Source: Anaerolineales bacterium | GTDB taxonomy: Bacteria > Chloroflexota > Anaerolineae > Anaerolineales > UBA4823 | DNA: 64,000 nt | Direction: 5' to 3' | Assembly (NCBI GenBank): GCA_025057645.1 | Contig: JANXBJ010000001.1 | Location: 554,357 to 618,356 of the forward strand | Shown: in pieces, positions 8,312-19,767 of the stretch | Layout of the letters: each line of letters starts with the position of its first letter | Numbering within the stretch: position 1 is the stretch's first letter | Notes under the pieces: model-generated | What the model saw: the letters and a program-made list of their open reading frames with translations, nothing else | Told to the model about the DNA's origin: nothing | Databases searched by the model: none | Made by a program: the position numbers and the translations under genes

Positions 8312-10224
8312 CAACCGAGAGCTGGTCACCTACACACTCCGGAACAACCTCAGGTTGGCTGAGACGCCTTATTCGTTGGATACCAAATCTGCGTGATCTT
8401 TTCATCCACGCCATTGTTCAAATCCGAATATACAAGAAACCCTACGCCGGAGTTATGCATGGACTGATATTCTGGGGAGTCCTTATCCAAACAATCGGCA
8501 CAGCAATTAACCTGATGCAGATGAGGTTATTTACCCCGTTTGAACTAACCAACTTTCCGCGTGGTCAGGCCTATCTAATTTATGAGTTAGTCATGGACTC
8601 TGCCGGCTTCTTTATTCTGCTCGGCGTGGGCATGGCAGCTCTGAGGCGCCTGATCTGGAAACCCCAGAGCCTCGATACCCGGTGGGACGATGTTTATGCC
8701 CTCGTGATTCTCACCCTGATTCCTCTGGCCGGTTTCACTACCGAGGCGTTTCGGTTTATTGCTAATCCTGTGGAATGGGCCAACTGGTCTCCCTTCGGGC
8801 ACTTATGGTCTAAGCTTTTGATTTCTGTAGGAGTCACACCAGCACTTGCCGCTAGCCTGCACGATGCCCTTTTCTGGGTGCACGTAAGCCTAGCGCTAAC
8901 CTTCGGGGCCACCATTCCGTTTACAAAATTACGCCATCTTGTCCTTGCACCAGCAAATATCCTTTTCCGACCCCACAAGAAAGCGGGCGAACTAACGAAA
9001 ATCGAAAACATCGAAGAGGCAGAAGTCTTAGGGGTTGGTGCGATCGATCAGTTCTCATCGGCTCAGCTCTTATCGTTTGAAACCTGTGTGCGCTGTGGGC
9101 GCTGCGAGGAAGCGTGCCCGGCGACTCTGTCTGGGATGCCATACTCACCCAAACAGCTAATCCAGAGCCTCAGATCGGCCATGGTTTATTCCCTCATTTA
9201 TGGGAACGGGAACGGAAGACGAGAACTTTTAGGTGAGGTTTTGCCCAAAGATTTCCCTTGGTATTGCACAACCTGCGGCGCTTGCCTAAAGCGATGTCCT
9301 ACTTTCGCTAACCCCGTTGAACAGGTTGTCGACCTGCGTCGCTATCAGGTCCTGACAACCGGAGAGGTGAAGAAGTCTGTCGGTGATGTGCTGCGCAACT
9401 TGGAGAGACAAGGGAATCCATGGGGAATGCCCGCTGCGGACCGTGTGGCCTGGGCAAAGGATTTGGCAATCCGTCAACTATCGCCCGGTGAGGAAACGGA
9501 CGTGCTCCTCTTTCTCGGGTGCGCCTTTGCCTATGACGACCGGAACAAAAAGGTGGCTCAATCGTTAGTAGGCCTTCTCCAAAAAGCAGGCGTAGACTTT
9601 GCTATCCTAGGCCTGGATGAGACATGTTGTGGAGAAACGGCCCGTCGTATGGGAAACGAGTATCTATTCCAACTCCTTGCTCAGCAAAATATCGAAACAT
9701 TTAGCAAAGTAAAGTTCAATCGGATCGTAACTCCATGTCCTCATTGCTTCAATACGCTCAAAAATGAATATCCCCAGTTGGGTGGGGATTACCAAGTCCT
9801 CCATTACACCGAATTTCTGATGCACTTAGACCTCCCCTGGGAAAAGATTGCGCCAAACAGTAAAGGGGTCTCTAAAAAAGTGGCTTACCACGACTCCTGT
9901 TACCTCGGTCGCTACAATGATATCTATAAGCAACCCCGCCAGCTTCTCCGAAACGCTAGGGTTGAGACGGTGGAACTTGCACGCAACTACGAAAACAGTT
10001 TTTGCTGCGGCGGAGGCGGAGGCCAAATGTGGCTGGAGAGCGACGCAGAAACTCGAATTAATCATCGCCGCCTTGAGGAAGTGCTCAATACCCATGCAAG
10101 TTGTATTGCCACTGCTTGTCCCTATTGTTTGATTATGTTCGACGACGCAGTGCGCTCGAAAGGTCTTAGTGAAATCCAGGTAATGGATATTTCCGAAATT
10201 GTCGCCCAAAGAATATCGGCCTAA
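8308..10224 (+). CDS. HdrD/GlpC-like membrane Fe-S oxidoreductase
   Basis: Fusion of a NarI/DsrM-like membrane cytochrome domain with an HdrD-like catalytic part, 638 residues. Membrane helices lie at about 48-70, 92-112, 128-146 and 185-205, with His residues that could bind heme b. Two [4Fe-4S] sites follow (C260/263/266/270 and C320/323/326/330). Two CCG domains come next: C440-C441 with C477-C480, and C531 with C567-C568 plus C604-C607. CCG domains hold the noncubane clusters that reduce disulfides in heterodisulfide reductases. The ATG overlaps the Rieske stop (ATGA). It probably passes electrons between the quinone pool and a soluble thiol/disulfide or flavoprotein partner; the real substrate is unknown. 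Confidence 0.88.
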   Translation: MTTESWSPTHSGTTSGWLRRLIRWIPNLRDLFIHAIVQIRIYKKPYAGVMHGLIFWGVLIQTIGTAINLMQMRLFTPFELTNFPRGQAYLIYELVMDSAGFFILLGVGMAALRRLIWKPQSLDTRWDDVYALVILTLIPLAGFTTEAFRFIANPVEWANWSPFGHLWSKLLISVGVTPALAASLHDALFWVHVSLALTFGATIPFTKLRHLVLAPANILFRPHKKAGELTKIENIEEAEVLGVGAIDQFSSAQLLSFETCVRCGRCEEACPATLSGMPYSPKQLIQSLRSAMVYSLIYGNGNGRRELLGEVLPKDFPWYCTTCGACLKRCPTFANPVEQVVDLRRYQVLTTGEVKKSVGDVLRNLERQGNPWGMPAADRVAWAKDLAIRQLSPGEETDVLLFLGCAFAYDDRNKKVAQSLVGLLQKAGVDFAILGLDETCCGETARRMGNEYLFQLLAQQNIETFSKVKFNRIVTPCPHCFNTLKNEYPQLGGDYQVLHYTEFLMHLDLPWEKIAPNSKGVSKKVAYHDSCYLGRYNDIYKQPRQLLRNARVETVELARNYENSFCCGGGGGQMWLESDAETRINHRRLEEVLNTHASCIATACPYCLIMFDDAVRSKGLSEIQVMDISEIVAQRISA

Positions 10225-10295
10225 AGAGCTCGGGACATGAATCTTCTATTGAACGCTTCGGGTGCAACTTCTCAAATTCTATTCGGAGGCCCAAG

Positions 10296-11324
10296 ATGGA
10301 TGAAAGAGTGTTAACGGTGGAAACCCACGGCGATCCCTTAGGGACGATTCGTCGAATTCTCAAAACAATTTGGAAGAATGCTCAACTGGATGCCTTACTC
10401 GTGCCGACCAATGGCTCCGGGGAGATCAAGGCAAAACCCTTGCTCCTTCACTCCCCAGAAGAACTCGACTCCTTCAACCCCTTTAGGCCTGTGATGACTT
10501 CCAACGCAGCACGCTTCCTCCCAGAGCTGCAAACAAGGGAAGTATCCAAAGCTCTTGGAGCAGTTTTACGCCCTTGCGAGATGCGTGCTCTCAAGGGATT
10601 AGAAAAGAACTCCCGCCTAAGTACAGCAGGCCTTCTCACTATTTCTTTTGATTGCCTGGGAACTTATCCTCTGGAGGATTATCATTGGCGAGCGGCGCAG
10701 AAGGGGCCTGACCAACTTACTCTGGAGGCTATCCAATTTGCAAGACAGGGGGGGATTGTTCCCTATCGCTTTCGCTCGGCTTGCCAAGTATGCCAGTCCC
10801 CCGCCAGCGGAGAAGCGCAGTTCAATATCGGCGTGATCGGTCTCCCCATTCGGCAGTACCTCCTACTGACACTTTCGCATAAAGAGCTTGAAAAACTGAT
10901 ATCCGGCAGTGACTTGGGACTCCGAGAGGCTACTCAAGACTCTATCACTGCACACCGAATGATGGTCGCAAAGGTGATCGAGCGAAACCATCGGGTGAAC
11001 GAGAGGATTCGCCAGGGTATGGCTGACATCTTCCCAATGAGCGTTGAGCAATTGGTGGACTCTTTCTCACAATGTGGAGAGTGCCAAAAGTGCATGTCCA
11101 TCTGTCCTCTTTGTGCAATAGACAAGCCAACTCGATCGGAAGATGGAAAATATCCGCTGGAAGAGGTTGTTCGGTGGGTAGAATCCTGTGCTGGTTGTGG
11201 GATGTGTGATCAAGTCTGCCCACTTCATCGCCCGCTCTCCGCTTTCTTTTCCTTCGTGCGCAACCGGCTACATCAGGAGTTGACTCCAGCTCTCTCCTCC
11301 TCAGGGTCAGCTCTGCTCCACTAA
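10296..11324 (+). CDS. FrhB/FdhB-family flavin and Fe-S protein
   Basis: Relative of the beta subunit of F420 hydrogenase and formate dehydrogenase, 342 residues. The FrhB-type core has LRPCEMRAL (91-99), SFDCLGTY (117-124) and a CQVC pair (163-166). Two [4Fe-4S] sites close the protein: C260/263/266/270 and C298/301/304/308. FrhB relatives bind FAD and pass electrons between a soluble carrier (F420, NAD(P)H or ferredoxin) and Fe-S clusters. GGAGG lies before the ATG, 71 bp after the HdrD-like gene. No formate dehydrogenase or hydrogenase catalytic subunit is nearby. It may be the soluble electron input or output module of the complex (inference). Confidence 0.8.
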   Translation: MDERVLTVETHGDPLGTIRRILKTIWKNAQLDALLVPTNGSGEIKAKPLLLHSPEELDSFNPFRPVMTSNAARFLPELQTREVSKALGAVLRPCEMRALKGLEKNSRLSTAGLLTISFDCLGTYPLEDYHWRAAQKGPDQLTLEAIQFARQGGIVPYRFRSACQVCQSPASGEAQFNIGVIGLPIRQYLLLTLSHKELEKLISGSDLGLREATQDSITAHRMMVAKVIERNHRVNERIRQGMADIFPMSVEQLVDSFSQCGECQKCMSICPLCAIDKPTRSEDGKYPLEEVVRWVESCAGCGMCDQVCPLHRPLSAFFSFVRNRLHQELTPALSSSGSALLH

Positions 11325-11350
11325 AAACACACTTCGCTTAGTTGCCTAAG

Positions 11351-11387
11351 ACAAGGTTGATCCTTCGAGATTGACCTTGTTTTTTTT
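11351..11387 (+). terminator. Rho-independent terminator of the b6/Hdr operon
   Basis: ACAAGGTTGATC pairs with GATTGACCTTGT (12-bp stem including two G-U pairs, small loop) and runs straight into eight T residues. It ends the plus-strand operon and lies just before the end of the convergent small membrane gene. Confidence 0.88.
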
Positions 11388-11392
11388 CCGCT

Positions 11393-11611
11393 TTACCTTC
11401 GGCTTTTTACCCACCGGTCTAAAGCTATCAGAAAGAGCCAAGTTATCGCCAAGGGCAACAAGCCAACGGCGATGCAAATTGCCCCACCAATCGCTGCCTC
11501 ATATCCGTAAAAGAGGGCAATCAAAAATTCTGCTAAAATTACGATCAACAGCAAACCTCCCACGATTAGTCGGGTCATTGTCTGTTGAGCATACTTTCTT
11601 AGATCGCGCAT
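11393..11611 (-). CDS. Small two-helix membrane protein, unknown
   Basis: A 72-residue protein made of a short charged head (MRDLRKYAQQTMTRL), two transmembrane helices (about 15-35 and 38-62) and a basic tail (DRWVKSRR). I do not recognise a family; the shape resembles small accessory or AtpZ-like proteins but nothing specific supports that. The longer frame beginning at 11659 would overlap the divergent gene, so the ATG at 11611 was chosen although its ribosome site is weak. It converges on the terminator of the respiratory operon. Confidence 0.6.
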   Translation of the reverse strand: MRDLRKYAQQTMTRLIVGGLLLIVILAEFLIALFYGYEAAIGGAICIAVGLLPLAITWLFLIALDRWVKSRR

Positions 11612-11632
11612 AGCCGCTTGAGAACTGGCAAA

Positions 11633-12022
11633 ATGAATTGGAAAACCACCTTCGAGCAAGAGGTCGCGAACGCAAAGAAAGCCCGTCTTGAGGGGAATGA
11701 AGCAAGAGCACGCGTCTGTGCTCGTCGAGCAGCTAACGTGATTGTCCAGGAATACTTACGCAGCCTTGGGTTGCAGCCATTTCGTAGTTCCATTCAAAAC
11801 TTCCGCTGGCTACAAGCTCACTTAGAGAAGGGCCACCCCGCCCAAGAGTTGCTGAGTCATCTATTGCAGAAAGTCGATTTCGACTTCACCTTCCCTGCCG
11901 ACATCGATTTGATCGAAGACGCACATGCTTTGAAAGAAAGTCTCCTCTCAGAAGCGTCATCCCAAGACCTAATGCGCACTCGAAGCACGGATGAATTTCC
12001 AGCTAGTGATAATCACCATTAG
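11633..12022 (+). CDS. Small all-helical protein, possibly HEPN-like
   Basis: A 129-residue soluble protein, predicted mostly helical: a charged helix rich in Ala, Arg and Glu (about 8-40), then LRSLGLQPFRSSIQNFRWL and further helices. The pattern recalls HEPN-type helical bundles, but the R-x4-6-H signature of active HEPN nucleases is not evident, so this is a weak suggestion. It starts only 21 bp from the divergent membrane gene and neither start has a clear ribosome site, so leaderless transcripts are possible. Its 3' end overlaps the end of the convergent gene by 54 bp. Confidence 0.5.
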   Translation: MNWKTTFEQEVANAKKARLEGNEARARVCARRAANVIVQEYLRSLGLQPFRSSIQNFRWLQAHLEKGHPAQELLSHLLQKVDFDFTFPADIDLIEDAHALKESLLSEASSQDLMRTRSTDEFPASDNHH

Positions 12023-12226
12023 AGCTCTAACTGCCAGCACTACAAGCACGAATACTGCTATAACTTGAATGAAGAATTCAATCACAACTGAGAGGGGAAT
12101 AACTTTTCTTCTTGGTGTAAGCAAAATATCTTCCTCAAGCTTGTCCCGTAGTGTGCTCACGAATTCATAACGTGGCGTGACGGGCCGCAGGACTTGGCGC
12201 AGGGTGTTTTCTACCGAGTGTTCCAT
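11969..12226 (-). CDS. Membrane protein paired with the sigma factor
   Basis: An 85-residue protein with an N-terminal soluble part (about 1-40) and one long hydrophobic stretch (about 45-75), located 40 bp downstream of an ECF-type sigma gene on the same strand. The position and topology are those of a membrane anti-sigma factor. However, it has no cysteine and no HxxxCxxC zinc anti-sigma motif, so it would be a zinc-less or unrelated partner. The ATG at 12226 was chosen because an AGGGGGAG ribosome site is about 10 bases upstream; the ATG at 12235 sits too close to it. Function is inferred from context only. Confidence 0.6.
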   Translation of the reverse strand: MEHSVENTLRQVLRPVTPRYEFVSTLRDKLEEDILLTPRRKVIPLSVVIEFFIQVIAVFVLVVLAVRALMVIITSWKFIRASSAH

Positions 12227-12266
12227 AAATACCATTCTCCCCTTTTTGGGCAGAAGTCATAGATCG

Positions 12267-12818
12267 TTACTCTTCAAGGTATTTCTCATATTCCTTTCGC
12301 AGGGCTAACAGTGTACGGTGGTATAAACTCTTTATTGCGCCCTCACTTTTACCCATAATCTGGCCGATCTCCATATTGGACAACCCTTCAACAAACTTGA
12401 GAATGATTAGCTGTTGCCGCTCGGGAGGTAGTTTACGGATGATCCGAAGCAGTTTCTCCGCTTCTTCACGTTTTAGGATTTCGCTTTCCGGATGCTTAAC
12501 GGAAGAGGGCGGCAAAAACACGTTATCCAGAGGAATCTCTCGCCTGCGTCCATTATCGCGATGCCAATTCGCTACTAAGTTGTGGGCAATCCGGTACAGC
12601 CAAGCGGAGAATGGCAACCCGAGATCACGGTAGTTGCGAATGTGACGCATCGCACGCATAAACACTCTTGCAGTCAGATCTTCTGCATCGGCTTGGCTGC
12701 CTGTCCGAAAATACACATAGTTATAGATGCGGCCGACATATTTCTGGTAAAGCCGACCGAAAGCCTCTTTGTCTCCAGAAGCTGCTAAACTAAGAAGCTG
12801 CTCCTCGGTTTCTTCCAC
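12267..12818 (-). CDS. ECF-type RNA polymerase sigma factor
   Basis: Sigma-70 family factor of the extracytoplasmic-function type, 183 residues from the chosen start. Region 2 is shown by AFGRLYQKYVGRIYNYVYFR, DAEDLTARVFMRAMRHI and FSAWLYRIAHNLVANWHRD. Region 4 is shown by LPPERQQLIILKFVEGLSN and IGQIMGKSEGAIKSLYHRT. The frame is open to 12917, but that extension runs through the promoter of the tmRNA and has an AT-rich, non-conserved sequence. The GTG at 12818, preceded by AAGGAAG, gives the usual family start. A small membrane gene follows and may be its regulator. Confidence 0.85.
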   Translation of the reverse strand: MEETEEQLLSLAASGDKEAFGRLYQKYVGRIYNYVYFRTGSQADAEDLTARVFMRAMRHIRNYRDLGLPFSAWLYRIAHNLVANWHRDNGRRREIPLDNVFLPPSSVKHPESEILKREEAEKLLRIIRKLPPERQQLIILKFVEGLSNMEIGQIMGKSEGAIKSLYHRTLLALRKEYEKYLEE

Positions 12819-12894
12819 GCGAAACACCCGCTTCCTTGCGGGGTTTCTAATATCGAAAACCCCGCAGAAATTCAATCGATGCGCAGAGTATATC

Positions 12895-12923
12895 ATGACA
12901 AAAATCAAAAAATGCATTATAAT
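12895..12923 (+). promoter_or_regulatory. Sigma-70 promoter of the tmRNA gene
   Basis: ATGACA (-35, 12895-12900) and TATAAT (-10, 12918-12923) are separated by exactly 17 bases. The expected start is near 12930, a few bases before the mature 5' end of the tmRNA. Confidence 0.85.
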
Positions 12924-12936
12924 TTGGCTGGGTTTC

Positions 12937-13328
12937 GGGGATGATAGGTATCGACGAAAGAGGCTGGCCCCCGAACTGCGAGCCGAGAGGCGCCGATCTC
13001 GTTAAATCAGCGCAAACAAAAAGTGCCAACCGCACAACCTATGCCGCTCTCCCGCTCGCTGCATAATCGAGTGGGAAGCAAATGGCCTTCGGAGTAAGGC
13101 CACGTCCACCTACCCCGTTCTCCAGCCGGAGGTAGAGTGGGCGTAACAAAGCTGGAGTGCCGCACAGGAGGCAACTAACTGTGCGAAAGAGAAGCTTTCG
13201 GGCTTCAGTTGCTGGTTGGTCTATCCTTTGTCCCTTGAGGGTAGGCCGACGAGAGAATCAAGGGTCTACGCTCGTAGACGTTCGAGGGACGAATCTTTCG
13301 GACGCGGGTTCGATTCCCGCCATCTCCA
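12937..13328 (+). ncRNA. ssrA: tmRNA (transfer-messenger RNA)
   Basis: Rescues ribosomes stalled on broken mRNAs by acting as tRNA-Ala and then as mRNA for a degradation tag. The 5' end GGGGATG (12937-12943) pairs with CATCTCC (13321-13327) to form the acceptor stem, followed by discriminator A; CCA is not encoded. The T arm is GCGGGTTCGATTCCCGC just before it. The characteristic GGTATCGACG follows the 5' end. The resume region GCAAACAAAAAGT-GCC matches the arrangement seen in E. coli. Several GC-rich hairpins follow the tag and are candidate pseudoknots. The length, about 392 bases, is normal for a one-piece tmRNA. Confidence 0.96.
13025..13066 (+). other. tmRNA tag-peptide reading frame
   Basis: Starting at resume codon GCC (13025) and ending at TAA (13064-13066), the frame encodes the tag ANRTTYAALPLAA. 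The AN start and LAA end are typical of protease-directed SsrA tags. The resume codon is inferred by alignment to the E. coli arrangement; the in-frame GCG 15 bases upstream is the alternative. Confidence 0.8.
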
Positions 13329-13360
13329 CTTATCTAAAGTCATCTTCCCTATTTCACGCC

Positions 13361-14557
13361 TCACTCCACTACCAGAACAAGCCCTTTCAAGTACTCCCCC
13401 TCCGGAAAATACAAACTAACCGGGTGATCGGGAGCTTGGTGGAGGTGTTCCAGAATCCTAACCTCGCGGCCTGCGTCCAAAGCAGCTGCGAGGACGATCT
13501 TTTTGAAGAGCGCGAGGTCTACCCCTCCCGAACAGGAGAAGGTCACCAAGATTCCACCCTTACATAGCAACTTCAAAGCCATCAAGTTGATATCCTTGTA
13601 TCCCCGACTAGCCTTTCCAACGTGTGCTACTGTCGGAGCAAATTTGGGAGGGTCAAGGATAATCATCTCAAATCGCACTCCTCGATCCCGGAACTGGCGC
13701 AAGACCTGAAATACATCCCCGCGTTGAATTTGAACTTTTTCCTCCGCAATTTGATTGAGCCGGAGATTGGCCTTTAGGAGCTCGAGCGCTTCAGACGATT
13801 CGTCAATGCAGGTGACGTGACGTGCCCCACCCACTAAGGCAGGGATCGCCATGCCGCCGCTGTAAGAAAAACAATCCAAAACCACCCTGCCTGAGGCATA
13901 GTGCCTGACTCGCAGGCGGTTCAGGCGCTGATCTAGGTAAAATCCGGTCTTTTGTCCTCTGCGTAAATCAACTTGGTAGTGGATACCATTCTCTAGAATG
14001 TGAAGAGTTCGAGGAGGATCTGTGCCGGCTAGAACGCCCTTCCGTTCTTCCAGGCCTTCCAGTTTGCGAGGCTCATCCTCTGAGCGTTCAAACACATTCG
14101 GGATATGCGTAAGATGAATTAGCTCCTGAACCAAAGCCTCTTTGAGCGTTTCAATCCCCCAATGGAGCATTTGAATGACGAGATAGTCGTCATATCGGTC
14201 CACGATCAGCCCAGGAATTCCATCCGACTCACCATGCACTAAGCGAACGCAGTTGGTCTCTTGGGAAAGCATCAAGGACTGTCGCAAACAAATGGCTTTC
14301 TCCAATCTCTGTCGAAGTAGCTCCAGACCAATCGGTTCATCCTCGTTCCAGCTCCATAGCCGAACGCAAATTTGGGAGTAAGGATTATATGTCCCCCAAG
14401 CTAACCACTCTCCCTGATGAGAATAAACTGCGACCGCTTCCCCGGGTTGGACTTCGCCCTGAACCTCTCTGATTGCGCCAGCAAAAACCCATGGGTGACG
14501 GCGCAAGACCGATTTCTCCTTACCTGCCTTGAGTACGACCTTCGGGACCAATTTCAC
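13361..14557 (-). CDS. rlmI: 23S rRNA (cytosine-C5) methyltransferase, RlmI type
   Basis: SAM-dependent RNA methyltransferase of the RlmI/PUA group; E. coli RlmI makes m5C1962 in 23S rRNA. The 398-residue protein begins with a PUA domain (about 1-75, RRHPWVFAGAI), then the central domain (LVHGESDGIPGLIVDRYDDY) and a Rossmann methyltransferase (about 195-398). In that domain VLDCFSYSGGMAI is the SAM motif and DPPKFAPT motif IV. A second cysteine in the FSCSG segment fits the m5C mechanism. Its ATG overlaps the stop of the upstream oxoamine synthase by four bases, so they are coupled. Confidence 0.9.
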   Translation of the reverse strand: MKLVPKVVLKAGKEKSVLRRHPWVFAGAIREVQGEVQPGEAVAVYSHQGEWLAWGTYNPYSQICVRLWSWNEDEPIGLELLRQRLEKAICLRQSLMLSQETNCVRLVHGESDGIPGLIVDRYDDYLVIQMLHWGIETLKEALVQELIHLTHIPNVFERSEDEPRKLEGLEERKGVLAGTDPPRTLHILENGIHYQVDLRRGQKTGFYLDQRLNRLRVRHYASGRVVLDCFSYSGGMAIPALVGGARHVTCIDESSEALELLKANLRLNQIAEEKVQIQRGDVFQVLRQFRDRGVRFEMIILDPPKFAPTVAHVGKASRGYKDINLMALKLLCKGGILVTFSCSGGVDLALFKKIVLAAALDAGREVRILEHLHQAPDHPVSLYFPEGEYLKGLVLVVE

Positions 14558-15765
14558 ATCCCAAGGATTCCCACTTCTCTTCCGGCTTCCTCTAAGAGGT
14601 CCATTGCCATCTCGATTTCATCTGGCTCATGAGCTGCTGTCACGGTGGCCCTCAAACGCGCAAGACCAGATGGAACTGCAGGAGAGACGACAGGCAGGAC
14701 AAAAATATCTCTCCGCTGAGCTGCGCGTGTCATTCTGAACGCCGCCTCATCTGAGCCGCATAATATCGGGACAATAGCCGTTTCGGTAGACATGGTGTCG
14801 AATCCCCGCTTCTTAAGCCCCTGAATGAACAATTGGGTATTCTCCCTCAATTTCCTCACCCGCCATGGTTCCTCGAGAATCACCTCCAATGCAGCTTTAG
14901 CGGCAGCCGCCTGCGCGGGCGGTAAGGCTGCAGAAAAAATATACGCCCGGCTAGCATGACGCAGGTAGCGGATCAGTGCCTTGCTCCCGGCGACATAGCC
15001 GCCCACAGAGGGAATAGTTTTACTGAGAGTCCCCATCTTGATATCAATCGTGTTCGGCATTCCGAAATGCTCTTCAATGCCCGTTCCGCGTTCCCCAAGC
15101 ACGCCAACTGAGTGAGCTTCATCAACCATCAGCCATGCACGATACTTCTTGCAGAGCTCAACGAGCTTGGGGAAATTGATCACATCGCCGTCCATGCTAA
15201 ACACAGCATCGGTGATAACCAGTTTCGTGCCACTTTCGGGTACTTGACGCAAACGATTTTCCAGAGCAGCCATGTCGTTGTGCGGAAAACGAAGGAACTT
15301 TGCTCCCGACATCAAGCACCCGTCAACGATGCTGGCATGATTCAGCTTGTCGGAAATTACGTAATCTCCTCTGCCTACCAGCGTGGAGACGACAGTAAGG
15401 TTGGTTACATAACCGGAAGAATAGGTGATGGCATCTTCGGTGTGTTTGAAAGCAGCTATAGTTTCCTCCAATTCGCGATGGAGAGTAAGTGTGCCAGCCA
15501 AGGTTCTCACTCCATGAGTTCCGGTGCCGAATCGGTCAATGGCTTGCTTGGCCGCCTGGTTGATTTTGGGGTGTCCCACCAAGCCCAGATACGAATAGGA
15601 GGCATACATCGCCATCTCGCGTCCATTGACCAAAACTCGCGCTCCGCCGCGCAATTCTTGAATGGGTTGATTATAGAAATACAAATCTTGCTGCTGAATG
15701 CTTTCCACGCGGCGGTTCATCGCCGCAATGCGCTTTTGTATTGCATCCATGGCTTGTTCGGACAT
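14554..15765 (-). CDS. Alpha-oxoamine synthase family (PLP)
   Basis: PLP enzyme of 403 residues that joins an amino acid and an acyl-CoA or acyl-carrier thioester with loss of CO2. The fold-type I signature is complete: DEAHS at 215-219 and the Schiff-base lysine K249 in GTLSKT; HASIVDG near 143-149 contacts the cofactor. Family members include 8-amino-7-oxononanoate synthase (BioF), glycine C-acetyltransferase (Kbl) and serine palmitoyltransferase. I cannot separate these from sequence alone; the long N-terminal helix and the lack of nearby biotin or threonine genes leave lipid-type condensation open. A GGAGGAG ribosome site precedes the ATG. It is coupled to rlmI by an ATGA overlap and follows ligA by 15 bp. 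Confidence 0.85.
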   Translation of the reverse strand: MSEQAMDAIQKRIAAMNRRVESIQQQDLYFYNQPIQELRGGARVLVNGREMAMYASYSYLGLVGHPKINQAAKQAIDRFGTGTHGVRTLAGTLTLHRELEETIAAFKHTEDAITYSSGYVTNLTVVSTLVGRGDYVISDKLNHASIVDGCLMSGAKFLRFPHNDMAALENRLRQVPESGTKLVITDAVFSMDGDVINFPKLVELCKKYRAWLMVDEAHSVGVLGERGTGIEEHFGMPNTIDIKMGTLSKTIPSVGGYVAGSKALIRYLRHASRAYIFSAALPPAQAAAAKAALEVILEEPWRVRKLRENTQLFIQGLKKRGFDTMSTETAIVPILCGSDEAAFRMTRAAQRRDIFVLPVVSPAVPSGLARLRATVTAAHEPDEIEMAMDLLEEAGREVGILGM

Positions 15766-15780
15766 TTCTTCTCCTCCGGG

Positions 15781-18833
<3,053 letters not shown>

Positions 18834-18905
18834 TTAACTTAGCCCGAATTATATCCTTGTTTGCTCATGACTCGGTCATCAATCTGGGGCATCCAAAGGC
18901 AATTG

Positions 18906-18967
18906 TCAACTTTCCTTAACCTTGTTTCCATGATTTAATGGTGAAGATGTGGAAGACTTTGTATAAT
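18906..18967 (+). promoter_or_regulatory. phoB promoter region with Pho-box-like half-sites
   Basis: TATAAT at 18962-18967 has no good -35. Upstream lie TCAAC (18906), TTAAC (18916) and TTAAT (18935), roughly 10 or 2x10 bases apart, as in PhoB/PhoP-activated promoters. This fits autoactivation by the encoded regulator. Spacing is less regular than at pstS. Confidence 0.45.
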
Positions 18968-19053
18968 CTAAAAGGTTAACAAAAGCCTCACGCTGTTTTC
19001 TCGACCGATTCCTAACACTACGGTGTGGTTTTGACGACATGGAGAAAAGAAAA

Positions 19054-19758
19054 ATGAGTGACAAGATCCTTGTAGTTGAGGACGAGGTTGCCCTGCGGGA
19101 TACGCTAGCCTATAACTTGTCCAAGCAAGGCTACCAGGTGGAAACGGCTGACGACGGTCAAAGGGCGATCGAGATAGCACGCAAAACCAAGCCCGACTTA
19201 ATCATTCTGGATATCATGCTCCCGATCTTGGATGGTTTCGAAGTGTGCCGGATCATCCGCCAAGAGATGAACATACCGATCATTATGCTCACGGCAAAAG
19301 ATGAGGAGATTGATCGGGTTATTGGGCTTGAGATGGGTGCCGATGATTATGTAACCAAACCCTTTTCAATGCGAGAACTAATGGCTCGGGTGAAAGCTCA
19401 CCTGAGAAGGGTGCGCTTGATCCGCGCCGAAATCGACACTGAAGCCCAGATTCCCAAGGAGATCATCAATTTCGGCGACTTAACCATCGACATGACCCGA
19501 CGCGAAGCATACAAGAACAACCAACCCCTAAACCTCAAACCAAAGGAGTTCGATCTCCTGCTTTTCCTTGTCCGACATAAAGGTCAGATGCTGTCTCGAG
19601 AATTGATTCTCGAGCGCGTTTGGGGATGGGACTTTAGCGGTGGCAGCCGCACAGTTGACGTTCATATCCGGTGGCTGAGAGAAAAAATCGAAGATGATCC
19701 AGCGCAGCCGAGACGTATTCTCACCGTGCGTGGTTCGGGCTACCGATTTGAGGGGTAG
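19054..19758 (+). CDS. phoB: OmpR/PhoB-family response regulator
   Basis: Transcription regulator of the phosphate regulon (name from context; PhoP in Gram-positive usage). The 234-residue protein has a receiver domain with acidic pocket near E9-D10, phosphoacceptor Asp53 (ILDIMLP), KPFSMREL near its end, and a winged-helix DNA-binding domain ([35 protein letters not shown]). The ATG at 19054 follows GGAG by 9 bases; an ATG 15 bases earlier has no ribosome site. It is 9 bp upstream of its kinase and leads into pstSCAB-phoU. Confidence 0.93.
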   Translation: MSDKILVVEDEVALRDTLAYNLSKQGYQVETADDGQRAIEIARKTKPDLIILDIMLPILDGFEVCRIIRQEMNIPIIMLTAKDEEIDRVIGLEMGADDYVTKPFSMRELMARVKAHLRRVRLIRAEIDTEAQIPKEIINFGDLTIDMTRREAYKNNQPLNLKPKEFDLLLFLVRHKGQMLSRELILERVWGWDFSGGSRTVDVHIRWLREKIEDDPAQPRRILTVRGSGYRFEG

Positions 19759-19767
19759 GATTGGTCT

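Noticed and set aside
12819..12917. N-terminal extension of the sigma factor
   Set aside because: It overlaps a good tmRNA promoter and has no conserved sigma residues; a later GTG gives the normal family start.
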